From Aggregicoccus sp. 17bor-14 (GTDB taxonomy: Bacteria > Myxococcota > Myxococcia > Myxococcales > Myxococcaceae), in assembly GCF_009659535.1 (NCBI RefSeq), contig NZ_VJZZ01000002.1, positions 372,001 through 436,000 of the forward strand: a stretch of DNA of 64,000 nucleotides, read 5' to 3'. Shown one piece after another: positions 23,893-32,540 of the stretch (the first letter of the stretch is position 1; each line of letters begins with the position of its first letter). The translations under genes were made by a program, and so were the position numbers. Under the pieces are notes generated by a model, which made no database searches, was not told the DNA's origin, and saw only the letters and a program-made list of their open reading frames with translations.

Positions 23893-24441
23893 GTGCACGT
23901 CCGCCTCGCCTCCACCCGCGAAGACCTGCAGGACATCCTCGCGCTGCAGCGCGAGAACCTGCGCGACCACGTCTCCCCCGAAGATGCCCGCAGCGAGGGC
24001 TTCGTCACGGTGGCGCACACGCTGGAGGCGCTCGAGCAGATGCACGCGCTCGCGCCCAGCGTGATTGCGCGCGAGGGGGAGGTGCTCGCGGGCTACGCGC
24101 TCACCATGCCCCTCGAGGCGCGCGACGCGGCGCCCGTGCTCGCGCCGATGTTCGCGCTGTTCGATGCGCTCGTGTGGCAGGGGCGCCCGCTGTCCCAGTC
24201 GCGCTACTACGTGATGGGACAGGTCTGCGTGGCGCGCGCCTTCCGCGGCCAGGGCGTGCTCGACGCGCTCTACCGCGGCCACAAGGAGGCGTACGCGCAG
24301 CGCTTCGACTTCATGGTGACGGAGATTGCGACGCGCAACACGCGCTCGATGCGTGCCCACGCCCGCGTGGGTTTCCAGGTGCTCACGACCTACCGCGACG
24401 CGCTGGACGAGTGGGCCGTGGTGCTCTGGGACTGGCGCTGA
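23893..24441 (+). CDS. GNAT family N-acetyltransferase
   Basis: A 182-residue GNAT enzyme. Motif A is seen in GQVCVARAFRGQGVLDALYRGHK, and the C-terminal block MVTEIATRNTRSMRAHARVGFQV is the usual acceptor-side helix and strand. The substrate is unknown. The start is the GTG at 23893; the first residues (HVRLASTREDLQDILALQREN) form the normal first strand and helix. It lies 65 bases after the CPBP gene and could be co-transcribed, apart from the hairpin between them. It converges with the SARP regulator over a strong hairpin. Confidence 0.85.
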   Translation: MHVRLASTREDLQDILALQRENLRDHVSPEDARSEGFVTVAHTLEALEQMHALAPSVIAREGEVLAGYALTMPLEARDAAPVLAPMFALFDALVWQGRPLSQSRYYVMGQVCVARAFRGQGVLDALYRGHKEAYAQRFDFMVTEIATRNTRSMRAHARVGFQVLTTYRDALDEWAVVLWDWR

Positions 24442-24455
24442 ATCCGTCCGTTCAT

Positions 24456-24492
24456 CCCTCACCCTGACCCTCTCCCAGAGGGAGAGGGGACA
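24456..24492. repeat. REP-like hairpin repeat, copy A (bidirectional terminator position)
   Basis: A 37-base element containing CCCTCTCCC-AGA-GGGAGAGGG (9-bp perfect stem). It is repeated in inverted orientation at 32042-32078 with four mismatches. It sits exactly between two convergent stop codons (24441 and 24494). Confidence 0.65.
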
Positions 24493-24493
24493 T

Positions 24494-25306
24494 TCACGCG
24501 CTTTGCGGAACGAGTCCACCGGACATGCGCAGCACGGACGGCCACGAGGCCGCGGGAGCGTGGGCGCGCAGCGAGGCGGCGTACGCGGCCGTCTCGGCGG
24601 CCGGGGTCACGCCGAGCTCGCGCGCGAGGTGGGCGCGGAACTGCTCGTAGGCGTGCAGCGCGGCGCGCCGGTCTCCGAGCGCCGCGTGCAGGCGCATGAG
24701 GCAGTGCGCGGCGGCATCGGACTCGGGCTCCTGGCGCCGCCAGCCGTCGGCGAGCAGCAGTGCGCCGGGCAGGTCTCCGGCGCGCTCGCGGCGCTGCAGC
24801 TCCTCGCGCAGGCGGGCCCGCTGCCAGGTGGCCGTGCTGAGGCGCGCGCCGCTCACCCACCGCTCGAACTCCGGCAGGTCGCTGAAGTCCAGGCCCTCGA
24901 GCAGCTCGGAGTGGAGCGCGGAGAGCGCGCCCGCCGCGCTGCCCATGCGCGGCTCGCACAGCTCCGCCGCGTCGCAGCGGCCGCCGGCCCCGAGGCGCAG
25001 GAAGTCTCCGCTCTCGTCGCGCGCGAGCACCTCGTGCCCGCCGCTCGCGAGGCGCAGCCGGCGCTGCAGGTGGCGCAGGTTGTTGAGGCGCTGGGCGCTC
25101 TCGGTGTCGGGCCACAGCAGCGCCGCGAGCCCGCGCTTGGACGCCGTGTGCGAGAGCGCCACATAGGCGAGCGCCGCCGCTGCGCGCCGGTCCAGCCGCT
25201 GCGGCGCCTCGCCCACGCGCAGCTGCGGCGCTCCCAGGAGCCGGAGGCTCCAGCGCGCCCCCGCGGCGCCTCCGGTGTGTGCACTGCCCTCAGTCGCGCT
25301 CGTCAT
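24494..25306 (-). CDS. SARP-type transcriptional activator (wHTH + BTAD)
   Basis: A 270-residue regulator, the usual length of a small SARP. Residues ~20-105 are an OmpR-like winged helix (SLRLLGAPQLRVGEAPQRLDRR, then LAALLWPDTESAQRLNNLRHLQRRLR). Residues ~110-255 are the helical BTAD domain (LPEFERWV, LREELQRRERAGDLPGALLLADGW, CLMRLHAALGDRRAALHAYEQFRAHLARELGV). No ATPase domain follows, unlike AfsR. It should bind direct repeats near promoters and recruit RNA polymerase; the target is unknown because no secondary-metabolite genes are adjacent. The stop lies two bases from the REP-like repeat. Confidence 0.85.
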   Translation of the reverse strand: MTSATEGSAHTGGAAGARWSLRLLGAPQLRVGEAPQRLDRRAAAALAYVALSHTASKRGLAALLWPDTESAQRLNNLRHLQRRLRLASGGHEVLARDESGDFLRLGAGGRCDAAELCEPRMGSAAGALSALHSELLEGLDFSDLPEFERWVSGARLSTATWQRARLREELQRRERAGDLPGALLLADGWRRQEPESDAAAHCLMRLHAALGDRRAALHAYEQFRAHLARELGVTPAAETAAYAASLRAHAPAASWPSVLRMSGGLVPQSA

Positions 25307-25435
25307 GGCCTCGCCCCTCCGTGAGTCCTGCTCCGGTGCGGGACCCTACGGAGGAAGGCGCGCGAGGCCCCGGCCTTTGCAGCCGGCCGGCTGGCCCCCC
25401 TGGCGAAGCGGCCTGCCGGTGCCGCGAGGCGCTGC

Positions 25436-26230
25436 TCAGCCGCAGTGCTGGTCCACGTCGGGGACGCCCAGCTCCAGCTCCAGCGTGAGGATGGAGTACA
25501 CGGGGCGGAAGTCCGCCTCGGCCTGCAGCGCGCCGCGCGGGTGGGTGGTGTCGCCCTGCGCGCGCACGCACATGGGGACGATGCCGCGCTCCGGGTCGTC
25601 GTAGCGCGCGCTCACGCGGTAGCGCGCGTAGGGCACCTCGTAGACGCCCACGCCCTCGGGCCCGTTGACGGGCGGCGCGACGAGGGTGCTCCCGCTCGAG
25701 CCATCCAACAGCGGGGTGAGCGGCTCGAGCGTGACGAGCACCCGCTCCGGCTCCCACACCGAGCTGAGCCGGCCGTCGATGAACAGCGTGCCCATCGTCG
25801 CCGCGCCCGAGCCGCGCTTGCCCCCCAGCCCCGGCCACACGAAGTCGCGCACCGCGCCCTCGTTCTGCGTGAACTCGCTCGCGTCCAGGGGCTCGAAGGA
25901 GATGTCGAGCCCCTGCCCGCGGTAGCTGAAGTGGCGCTGCGCCGAGACGGAGAAGACGCCGGGCTGGGCGCGGTTGAGCGCGATGCGGTAGCGGCCGTCC
26001 GCACCCGTCACCGCGGTGCCCGTCTGGGGGATGGGGGTGAAGGCCTCGGCGAAGACGCCGATGTTCGGGAGCGGCTGCCCCTGCGCGTCCGTCACGCGGC
26101 CCTTCACCACAGAGGCCTCGAGGCCGTCCGACCCCGCGTCGCTCGGGCGCGAGGTGCCGCTGCCTCCGCAGGCGGCGAGGCCTGCGCACAGCAGCAGCAG
26201 CGAACTTCTCGGGTGCTTCGTGGGGTGCAT
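25436..26230 (-). CDS. Lipoprotein with carboxypeptidase-regulatory-like domain
   Basis: A 264-residue exported lipoprotein. The signal sequence ends LLLLCAGLAACGG, a good lipobox (C21). A Ser/Asp linker leads to VVKGRVTDAQGQPLPNIGVFAEA...GTAVTGADGRYRIAL, a carboxypeptidase-regulatory-like beta-sandwich (residues ~42-100). The C-terminal half is beta-rich but unassigned. Such domains are common in surface and cell-wall-associated proteins of myxobacteria. ATG 26230 has a GGAGG ribosome binding site on the minus strand, which fixes the start. Confidence 0.78.
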   Translation of the reverse strand: MHPTKHPRSSLLLLCAGLAACGGSGTSRPSDAGSDGLEASVVKGRVTDAQGQPLPNIGVFAEAFTPIPQTGTAVTGADGRYRIALNRAQPGVFSVSAQRHFSYRGQGLDISFEPLDASEFTQNEGAVRDFVWPGLGGKRGSGAATMGTLFIDGRLSSVWEPERVLVTLEPLTPLLDGSSGSTLVAPPVNGPEGVGVYEVPYARYRVSARYDDPERGIVPMCVRAQGDTTHPRGALQAEADFRPVYSILTLELELGVPDVDQHCG

Positions 26231-26473
26231 GCCTTCCTCCGGGTGGGCGATGGCGCCGCACCCTGGCGGCCGCGGGGGATGGCGGCGGGACGGCCTTGCG
26301 TGTGGAAGCTCCTGGACACCCCGCACGGCTGCCCTGAGAGTGAAGACATGAGCCAGGTTCCCGCAGGGTCGCCGCAGGTGCGCATCGGCAGCGGGGTGGA
26401 CAAGCGCGGCGCCTGAGCCCGCCTTCCCGCCGCGAAGTTGCACCGTGCGCCGCGCTCCTTCAGCATCCGGTGC

Positions 26474-27319
26474 ATGGCAAAGGGCAGGGGGCTGTTGCAG
26501 CGGTTCCTCACGGTGTTCGGGGACATCAAGGTGTTCCGGTGGCCGCTCTTCATGATCTACGACCCGGGCAGCTACCGGGTGAAGGGCCAGCACATGCGCG
26601 AGGTGATGAGCCGCGTGCAGCCCGGCGACATCCTGGTGCGCCGCTACGACCAGTACCTGGATGGCCACTTCATTCCCGGCTACTTCAGCCACGTGGGGAT
26701 GTACGTGGGGAAGGTGGAGCCCCGCGAGGTCGCGGCGCTCTCCCCGCAGTTCCGCGAGAACTTCGGCACGGGCGAGCAGACGGTGGTGCACGCCATCGCC
26801 GAGGGCGTACTGGCGGAGGACTTCCTCAACTTCTGCCGCTGTGACGGCCTCGTGGTGCTGCGCTTTCCCGAGCTGCTGCGGCGCACCTGGACGCAGCCGC
26901 GCGAGCTCGAGCCGGCGCTGCTCGCGGGGCTCTCGGCCGGGGAGCTGGACCTCTACGCGCGCCTGCAGCAGGGGGATGCGGTGGACTTCGCGAAGGAGGC
27001 GTGGCCCCTCATCCGCCGCGCGGTGCTCGCGAAGCTGGGCACCGGCTACGACTTCGAGTTCGACTTCCGCGACTTCTCCGAGCTCTCCTGCTCGGAGCTG
27101 GTGTTCTACGCGACGCGCTGCCTCGCGCCCTTCCTGGGGGTGATGCCCGAGGAGGAGCGCGTCCTCTTCCTGCGCCGCCAGGTCATCGCGCCGGACGCCT
27201 TCGTGCGCTCGGCCCTCGAGCTCGCGTGGAAGAGCCCCTCGCTCGCCCCCGCGCGGCTCGAGGCCCTACGGCCGGCTGCGCAGGACGCAGCCGCGCAGAG
27301 CGCGGCGCGCGCCGCATAG
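26474..27319 (+). CDS. YiiX-like permuted papain-fold (NlpC/P60 superfamily) enzyme
   Basis: A 281-residue protein. Residues ~48-125 contain PGDILVRRYDQYLDGHFIPGYFSHVGMYVG, where H73 is the candidate catalytic His, and ~195-215 contain FSELSCSELVFY with the catalytic Cys (C206). The His-before-Cys order is that of circularly permuted YiiX/YaeF-type NlpC/P60 enzymes. These may act as amidases or hydrolases of lipid- or peptide-linked amides. No signal peptide is seen; the N-terminal LLQRFLTVFGDIKVFRWPLFMI is hydrophobic and may bind the membrane. The ATG at 26474 is chosen as the first Met near this helix. Confidence 0.82.
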   Translation: MAKGRGLLQRFLTVFGDIKVFRWPLFMIYDPGSYRVKGQHMREVMSRVQPGDILVRRYDQYLDGHFIPGYFSHVGMYVGKVEPREVAALSPQFRENFGTGEQTVVHAIAEGVLAEDFLNFCRCDGLVVLRFPELLRRTWTQPRELEPALLAGLSAGELDLYARLQQGDAVDFAKEAWPLIRRAVLAKLGTGYDFEFDFRDFSELSCSELVFYATRCLAPFLGVMPEEERVLFLRRQVIAPDAFVRSALELAWKSPSLAPARLEALRPAAQDAAAQSAARAA

Positions 27320-27392
27320 CCTGGGCGCCTGCTCCACGGAGCGGCGGACGAGCTCTCCCACGCCGCGGGTCTCCAACCGCGCGCACCGTCAC

Positions 27393-27398
27393 TAGCGT
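27393..27398 (+). promoter_or_regulatory. TAGCGT -10-like element
   Basis: CACTAGCGT about 32 bases before the ATG of the DksA-like gene. Unlike the leaderless examples, an AGGAGA ribosome binding site (27419-27424) lies between it and the ATG. Confidence 0.3.
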
Positions 27399-27430
27399 GT
27401 TCCTGGGGGAATCGCCCCAGGAGACCGCAC

Positions 27431-27814
27431 ATGGCCCAAGCCACACAGCTCACCCCTCAGGACGTCGAGCGCCTCACGGAGAAGCTGCGCGCCGAGCATG
27501 ACCGGCTGCTGGCGATGTACGCCGACGCCCGCCCGGACAGCGAGGACCCCATCGCGGAGCCCGGTGACACGGCGGACATGGCGCAGGGGGAGAGCGAGGT
27601 CAGCGCCTCGCTCTCGCGCGCCGAGGTCGACCACCGCCGCCTCGCCCAGGTGCGCCGCGCGCTGCGCAAGCTCGAGGAGGGGACCTACGGCATCAGCGAC
27701 CTCACCGAGGAGCCCATCCCGCTCGCCCGCCTCGAGGCCATCCCCTGGGCCACCGCGAACGTGGAGGAGATCAGCGATCGCGACTCGACGCCCGCGGGCG
27801 CGCGCACCATCTGA
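27431..27814 (+). CDS. TraR/DksA-like protein lacking the zinc-finger cysteines
   Basis: A 127-residue protein. The N-terminal coiled-coil region (LTPQDVERLTEKLRAEHDRLL) and the C-terminal EEGTYGISDLTEEPIPLARLEAIPWATANVEE follow the DksA/TraR layout, in which the last part is normally TYGxCxxCGxxIxxxRLxAxPxAxxCxxC. Here none of the four zinc cysteines is present; there is no Cys in the whole protein. Family members bind the RNA polymerase secondary channel and modulate transcription, often with ppGpp; non-zinc DksA-like proteins are known in other bacteria. An AGGAG ribosome binding site supports the ATG. Confidence 0.85.
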   Translation: MAQATQLTPQDVERLTEKLRAEHDRLLAMYADARPDSEDPIAEPGDTADMAQGESEVSASLSRAEVDHRRLAQVRRALRKLEEGTYGISDLTEEPIPLARLEAIPWATANVEEISDRDSTPAGARTI

Positions 27815-27891
27815 GCGCCTAAGAGGAATCCCGCAGGGTTGGACCCCCCCTCCCCCTGCCTCGCCCGGGATGCGAGAGTGCGGCCCTCCGC

Positions 27892-30800
27892 ATGCGCTCG
27901 ACCCTGCTGGCCGCCCTCGTCCTCGTCACTCCCGCCTCCTCTGCCCTCGCCGCCGCGCCCGCCACCAAGGCGGCTGCGGCGCCCGCTGCGCCCTCGCCCT
28001 GGGAGGGAGCGCCCTTCTCGGCGACCGCCGCCGACGTCGCGCGCGCCGTCGCGGCGCTGCCGGTGCCGCAGGACGCGTACGCGGAGCTGCTGCTCGAGGA
28101 GACGCACCTCTCCTTCGACGCGAAGGGCGTGGAGAGCTACCGCTACCGGCGCGTGTTCCGCGTGCTCTCGCAGGAGGGCGCGCGCGGCTGGGGCCACGTG
28201 GACGTGCCGTGGTCGCCCTGGTACCAGGAGCGCCCCGAGGTGCGCGCCCGCGTCATCAACCGCGACGGGCAGGAGCACGTGCTGGACGCGGGCACGCTGA
28301 TGGAGGCCGGCGACGACGAGCGCTCCACGGACATCTTCAGCGATCGCCGCGCGCTGCGCGGGCCCCTGCCGGCGGTGGCCGAGGGCAGCGTGGTGGAGCT
28401 GGAGATCCAGGTGCGCGGCAAGGACAGCCTCTTCAGCGCGGGCACCTCCGGGCGCGTGGCGCTGGACGACCGGATGCCGGTGCGCAAGGTGCGCGTCGTC
28501 CTCGAGGCGCCGCGCGCGCTGCCGCTGCGCGCGGAGCTGCGCGGCCTGAAGCTCTCGCCCAGGCGCGAGGAGAAGGAGGGCCGGGTGCGGCTCACCTGGG
28601 AGGCGGGCCCCCTCGCCGCGCGCGCCGAGGCCGAGCCCTACCTGCCGCCCGAGCTGCCGCAGGGCGCGGCGCTCTCCTACGCGACGGGCAAGGACTGGCA
28701 GAGCCTCGCGCAGCGCTACCACCAGGTGGTGGAGGAGCAGCTCGCGGGCGCGGACCTCGCGGCGCAGGCCGCCGAGGCCGCCGGGAGCGAGACGCGCCCC
28801 GAGCGCGTGGCCGCCCGGGTGATGGCCTGGGTGCATGCGCGGGTGCGCTACACCGGGCTGTACTCCGGCGCCGCCGCGGTGGTGCCGCGGCCGCCGGGTG
28901 AGACGCTCTCGCGCCGCTTCGGCGACTGCAAGGACCTGGCGACGCTGGTGGTGGGGATGCTGCGCGCGCGCGGCATCCCTGCGCACGTGGCCCTGCTGCG
29001 CGTGCGCGACGCGGAGGTGGAGCCCGACTTCCCGGGCCTCGGCCGCTTCGACCACGCCATCGTGTACGTGCCGGGCACGCCCGCGCTGTGGGTGGACGCC
29101 ACGGACCCGTACACCGCGGTGGGCGAGCTGAACCTCGGCGTGCAGGGGCGGCTCGCGCTGGTGGCCGCACCCGGCACGCGCGCGCTGCAGCGCCTGCCGG
29201 AGGCGCGCTCCACCGCCAACTCGCTGCGCATCACCCGCACGGTGCTGCTCGCCGAGGACGGGCCCGCGCGCGTGCGCGAGGCCACCGACGCCACCGGCTC
29301 CATCGCCGCGACCTACCGCAGCTACTTCGCCGCCACGCCCCCGGACAAGCTCAAGGAGGGCTTCGAGCGCTACGCGCAGAGCGGCCTGCGCGAGGCGAAG
29401 CTGGACGGCGCGGTGCGCCCGCGCGAGCTCGCCACCGGGGAGCTGCCCTTCCACCTGGACCTGGAGGTGACCGGCTCGAAGCTCGCCGAGACCGACGGCG
29501 CGCGCGCCGTGGTGCGCATCTCCCCGTACCCCGCCATCACCCGCATGCCGGATGCGCTGCGGCCCAGCGAGGAGGAGGACGGGGAGGGGGAGAAGCGCAA
29601 GGCGCGCACCCAGGACCTGCTGCTGCCCGAGGCCTTCGTGCACGAGCTGAGCTACCGGGTGGTGCCGCCGGAGGGCTACCGCGCAGCGACGCTGCCGGCC
29701 GCGCGCGAGGTGACCTTCGGGCCCGCGAAGCTCTCCTGGCGCTTCGAGCAGCAGGGGCGCGACGTGCTCGCGCGCATCCGCTTCGACACCGGCAAGCGCC
29801 GCTACAGCGCCCAGGAGGTGGAGGCCTTCCGCACCGCGGTGCAGGCCTTCGGCAAGGAGGACGCCCCCTGGCTCACGCTGGAGAGCGAGGCCCACGCGCT
29901 CATCGCCGAGGGCAAGGTGCGCGAGGGGCTCGAGCAGCTGCGCGCCCGCGCCGCCCGCCACCCCACCGAGGCCCTGCACCACCTGCAGCTCGCCGAGGCG
30001 CTGCTGAAGCTGGGCATGGGGGAGGACGCGCGCGCCGAGGCGAAGGCCGCGGCGGCGCTCGAGCCCAAGAGCGCCGAGGCCCAGCGCACGCTCGCGCGCA
30101 TGCTGATGCACGACACGCTGGGGCGCGAGCTGATGCCGGGCTTCGACGGGCCGGGCGCGGTGGCCGCGCTGCGGCGCGCGAAGGCGCTGGACCCCAAGGA
30201 GCCCAACGCGCGCCTCGCGCTCGCGCGGATGCTCTCGCGCGGCACGGATGGCGAGCTGTACGGCGCGGGGGCGCGGCTGCCCGAGGCCATCGCCGAGTAC
30301 CAGGCGCTGCGCACGGAGCTGGACAAGAAGGACTGGGACGGGGAGCTGCGCGCGGCGCTGTGGCAGGCCGAGCGCTTCGGGGACTTCCTGCAGCTCGCGG
30401 GCAAGGGCGAGGAGGCGCGCAGCGCGGATGCGCTCGCGGCGCGCGCGGTGCTCGAGGGCGTCCCGGCGGCGCTGCGCGAGGCCCAGGCGCGCATCAGTGA
30501 CCCGGAGGCGCGGCGCAGCACGCTCGCGCGCGCGTCCCTGCGGCTGATGGGGCTGCGGCGCTACCCGGAGTGCACCGCGCTGCTGCGCGAGCTCGCGGGC
30601 AGCGGCAGCGCGCAGCTGCAGACGCAGCTGGCGATGATGGCCAAGGTGCGCCGCGTCGAGGCGAAGGACCTGACGGACGGAGATCCGCTCAACGTGGTGA
30701 AGCGGATGATGCTCGCCTCCGCCGACCCCTCGCTCGTGGACGTGCGCACGCTGTTCTCGCGCTCTGCGCTCGCGGAGGACAAGGACTTCGAGAAGGGCTT

Positions 30801-32034
30801 CCTCGCGGGCCTGCGCTACGGGACGCGCGCGCTGCAGAAGCAGTCCGGCGGGCTGCCCGCGCGCGTGGCGATGGAGGTGGGCCTCTCCATCATGGAGCTC
30901 AAGTCGGACGGCGATGCGCGCACGGGCGTCCGGGTGCGCATGCCGAAGATGACCGGCGGCGAGGGCGAGCAGGCCTTCTTCCTCGTGAAGGAGGGGGCGG
31001 CGTGGCGGGTGCGCGCGGTGGCGCCCTCGCTGGGCTCGCTGGGGACCGAAGCCCTCACGCGCCTGGATGCGGGGGACGTGGCCGGGGCGCGCCAGTGGCT
31101 CGACTGGGCGCGCGAGCAGGTGCCCCAGGTGGTCGCCGAGAACCAGCCCTACGCGCACTTCGCGCGCCTGTGGCCGCGCGGCAGTGAGACGCCGCGCGAG
31201 CCCGCCCGCATGCGCGTGGCCGCCGCGGCGCTCGCCTCCCACGGGAGCAAGAGCCCGCAGCTGCGCACCTTCCTGGAGCAGGAGCGCGCCCGCGCCACGA
31301 GCGACTCCGAGCGCGAGCTCTTCGACCGCGATATCGCGTTCGCCTCGCTGGTGAGCCAGGACAAGCCCCGGCTGCTCGCGGCGGCGGACCGGTTGCTCGC
31401 GCTGCACCCGGATGACGAGAGCGCCTTCGCGCAGGTGGGCCTCGCGCTGAGCGCGCTCGAGCGCTGGGACGAGCTCGCCACCCGCGCGCAGGCCCGGCTC
31501 GCGCGCCTGCCGGACGACGACGACGCGCTCAACGCGCTCGCGACCGCCAAGGTGGGCAAGCACGACTACGAGGGCAACCAGCGCACGCTGCGCCAGCTGG
31601 TGACGGCGGGGAAGGCGAACCCGAGCACGTACAACAACCTGGCCTGGTACGCGCTCTTCACCGGCGCCGAGGTCTCGCCCCAGACCATCGAGGATGCCGA
31701 GCGCGCCGCGACCCTGAGCAAGTACGAGCGGCCGAGCGTCCTCAACACGCTCGCCACCGTGTACGCCGAGGCCGGCCGCGGGCCGCAGGCGCACGAGCTG
31801 CTGCTCAAGTACATGGCGCAGTCGGACGAGCGCAGCGAGCCCACGCCGTCCGACTGGTACGTGCACGCCCGCGTGGCCGAGGGCTACGGCCTGCTCGACA
31901 CCGCGCGCAGCGCCTACCAGAAGGTGCGCGAGGAGAACCCGAGCCCCAGCAGCGCCGTGCACCTGGCGAAGCGGCGCCTGGAGAACCTGGGCAAGGCCAC
32001 CCCGGCCCGCGTCGCCGCGCCCGCGGCTCCTTGA
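27892..32034 (+). CDS. DUF3857/transglutaminase-like/TPR exported protein
   Basis: A 1380-residue protein, the largest in the window. A signal peptide (residues 1-22) is followed by a DUF3857 beta-domain (~60-260) and a transglutaminase-like domain with a complete triad: C346 in FGDCKDLATLVVGML, H388 in RFDHAIVYV and D402 in WVDATDPY. A second beta-rich region follows (~430-650). From ~680 to the end come TPR-like helical repeats (for example EALHHLQLAEALLKLGMGEDARAEAKAAAALEPKSAEAQ). It is probably periplasmic, either cross-linking or hydrolysing peptides, or acting as a scaffold. A REP-like hairpin follows the stop. Confidence 0.85.
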   Translation: MRSTLLAALVLVTPASSALAAAPATKAAAAPAAPSPWEGAPFSATAADVARAVAALPVPQDAYAELLLEETHLSFDAKGVESYRYRRVFRVLSQEGARGWGHVDVPWSPWYQERPEVRARVINRDGQEHVLDAGTLMEAGDDERSTDIFSDRRALRGPLPAVAEGSVVELEIQVRGKDSLFSAGTSGRVALDDRMPVRKVRVVLEAPRALPLRAELRGLKLSPRREEKEGRVRLTWEAGPLAARAEAEPYLPPELPQGAALSYATGKDWQSLAQRYHQVVEEQLAGADLAAQAAEAAGSETRPERVAARVMAWVHARVRYTGLYSGAAAVVPRPPGETLSRRFGDCKDLATLVVGMLRARGIPAHVALLRVRDAEVEPDFPGLGRFDHAIVYVPGTPALWVDATDPYTAVGELNLGVQGRLALVAAPGTRALQRLPEARSTANSLRITRTVLLAEDGPARVREATDATGSIAATYRSYFAATPPDKLKEGFERYAQSGLREAKLDGAVRPRELATGELPFHLDLEVTGSKLAETDGARAVVRISPYPAITRMPDALRPSEEEDGEGEKRKARTQDLLLPEAFVHELSYRVVPPEGYRAATLPAAREVTFGPAKLSWRFEQQGRDVLARIRFDTGKRRYSAQEVEAFRTAVQAFGKEDAPWLTLESEAHALIAEGKVREGLEQLRARAARHPTEALHHLQLAEALLKLGMGEDARAEAKAAAALEPKSAEAQRTLARMLMHDTLGRELMPGFDGPGAVAALRRAKALDPKEPNARLALARMLSRGTDGELYGAGARLPEAIAEYQALRTELDKKDWDGELRAALWQAERFGDFLQLAGKGEEARSADALAARAVLEGVPAALREAQARISDPEARRSTLARASLRLMGLRRYPECTALLRELAGSGSAQLQTQLAMMAKVRRVEAKDLTDGDPLNVVKRMMLASADPSLVDVRTLFSRSALAEDKDFEKGFLAGLRYGTRALQKQSGGLPARVAMEVGLSIMELKSDGDARTGVRVRMPKMTGGEGEQAFFLVKEGAAWRVRAVAPSLGSLGTEALTRLDAGDVAGARQWLDWAREQVPQVVAENQPYAHFARLWPRGSETPREPARMRVAAAALASHGSKSPQLRTFLEQERARATSDSERELFDRDIAFASLVSQDKPRLLAAADRLLALHPDDESAFAQVGLALSALERWDELATRAQARLARLPDDDDALNALATAKVGKHDYEGNQRTLRQLVTAGKANPSTYNNLAWYALFTGAEVSPQTIEDAERAATLSKYERPSVLNTLATVYAEAGRGPQAHELLLKYMAQSDERSEPTPSDWYVHARVAEGYGLLDTARSAYQKVREENPSPSSAVHLAKRRLENLGKATPARVAAPAAP

Positions 32035-32041
32035 GCGAAGC

Positions 32042-32078
32042 TGTCCCCTCGCCCTCTGGGAGAGGGACGGGGTGAGGG
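32042..32078. repeat. REP-like hairpin repeat, copy B
   Basis: Reverse complement of the 37-base element at 24456 with four mismatches. It lies 8 bases after the stop of the DUF3857/TPR gene and can fold into a short GC-rich hairpin, so it may double as a terminator. Confidence 0.6.
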
Positions 32079-32192
32079 TGTTGGGCGAAGCTGCGTCCCC
32101 GCGACGCCCAACACCCCTGCTACCCCGGAGGACAGCCAGGGCTTCGGGACGCGGAGAGTAGGGTGGCCGGTGCCCCTCTCCGCGGAGTCCCC

Positions 32193-32540
32193 ATGCCAGC
32201 CCGAAAGCCCGCGTCCGCCCGAACGAAGCGTGCCAGCGCCGCACGTCCCCGGCGCCCGCCGGGAGGCGGCGCCACCGGGTGCACGTACGAGCAGACCTGG
32301 ACGCAGCTCACCAACACGCGAGGCTACGTGCAGGTGTGGGTGCGCGAGGAGCAGTACGAGAAGATCGCGAAGCACCTGCTGAAGAGGACGAAGGAGAAGT
32401 ACGCGCGCACGCTGCTGCGGCAGCGGCTCGCGCCCCTGGGCGTCACGTGGAAGTGCACTGGCACCTGCGAGGGCGGGTGGTGCCAGGAGCATGTGATCGG
32501 CGAGAACACCTTCGTCTGCGAGTGCGGCTACTTCACATAG
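32193..32540 (+). CDS. Small basic protein with Cys-rich C-terminus
   Basis: A 115-residue protein of unknown family. The N-terminal ~28 residues are Arg/Lys/Pro/Ala-rich and disordered. The middle (YEQTWTQLTNTRGYVQVWVREEQYEKIAKHLLKRTKEKYAR) is alpha/beta. The C-terminal 30 residues hold CTGTCEGGWC and CECGY, five cysteines that could bind zinc or form disulphides. There is no signal peptide, so metal binding is more likely; this is inference. The ATG at 32193 follows a TAGGGT element at 32159-32164. Its last eight bases overlap the convergent DUF1801 gene. Confidence 0.65.
   Translation: MPARKPASARTKRASAARPRRPPGGGATGCTYEQTWTQLTNTRGYVQVWVREEQYEKIAKHLLKRTKEKYARTLLRQRLAPLGVTWKCTGTCEGGWCQEHVIGENTFVCECGYFT

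Noticed and set aside
32159-32164. TAGGGT before the Cys-rich small gene as a leaderless promoter
   Set aside because: The gap to the ATG is 28 bases, unlike the 7-10 base cluster, so it was mentioned only in the gene entry.
27685-32244. 1519-codon minus-strand frame opposite the DUF3857/TPR gene
   Set aside because: Composition is the Arg/Leu/Gln/His-rich type produced by antisense reading of GC-rich coding DNA; no domain is seen, and the plus-strand gene is convincing.
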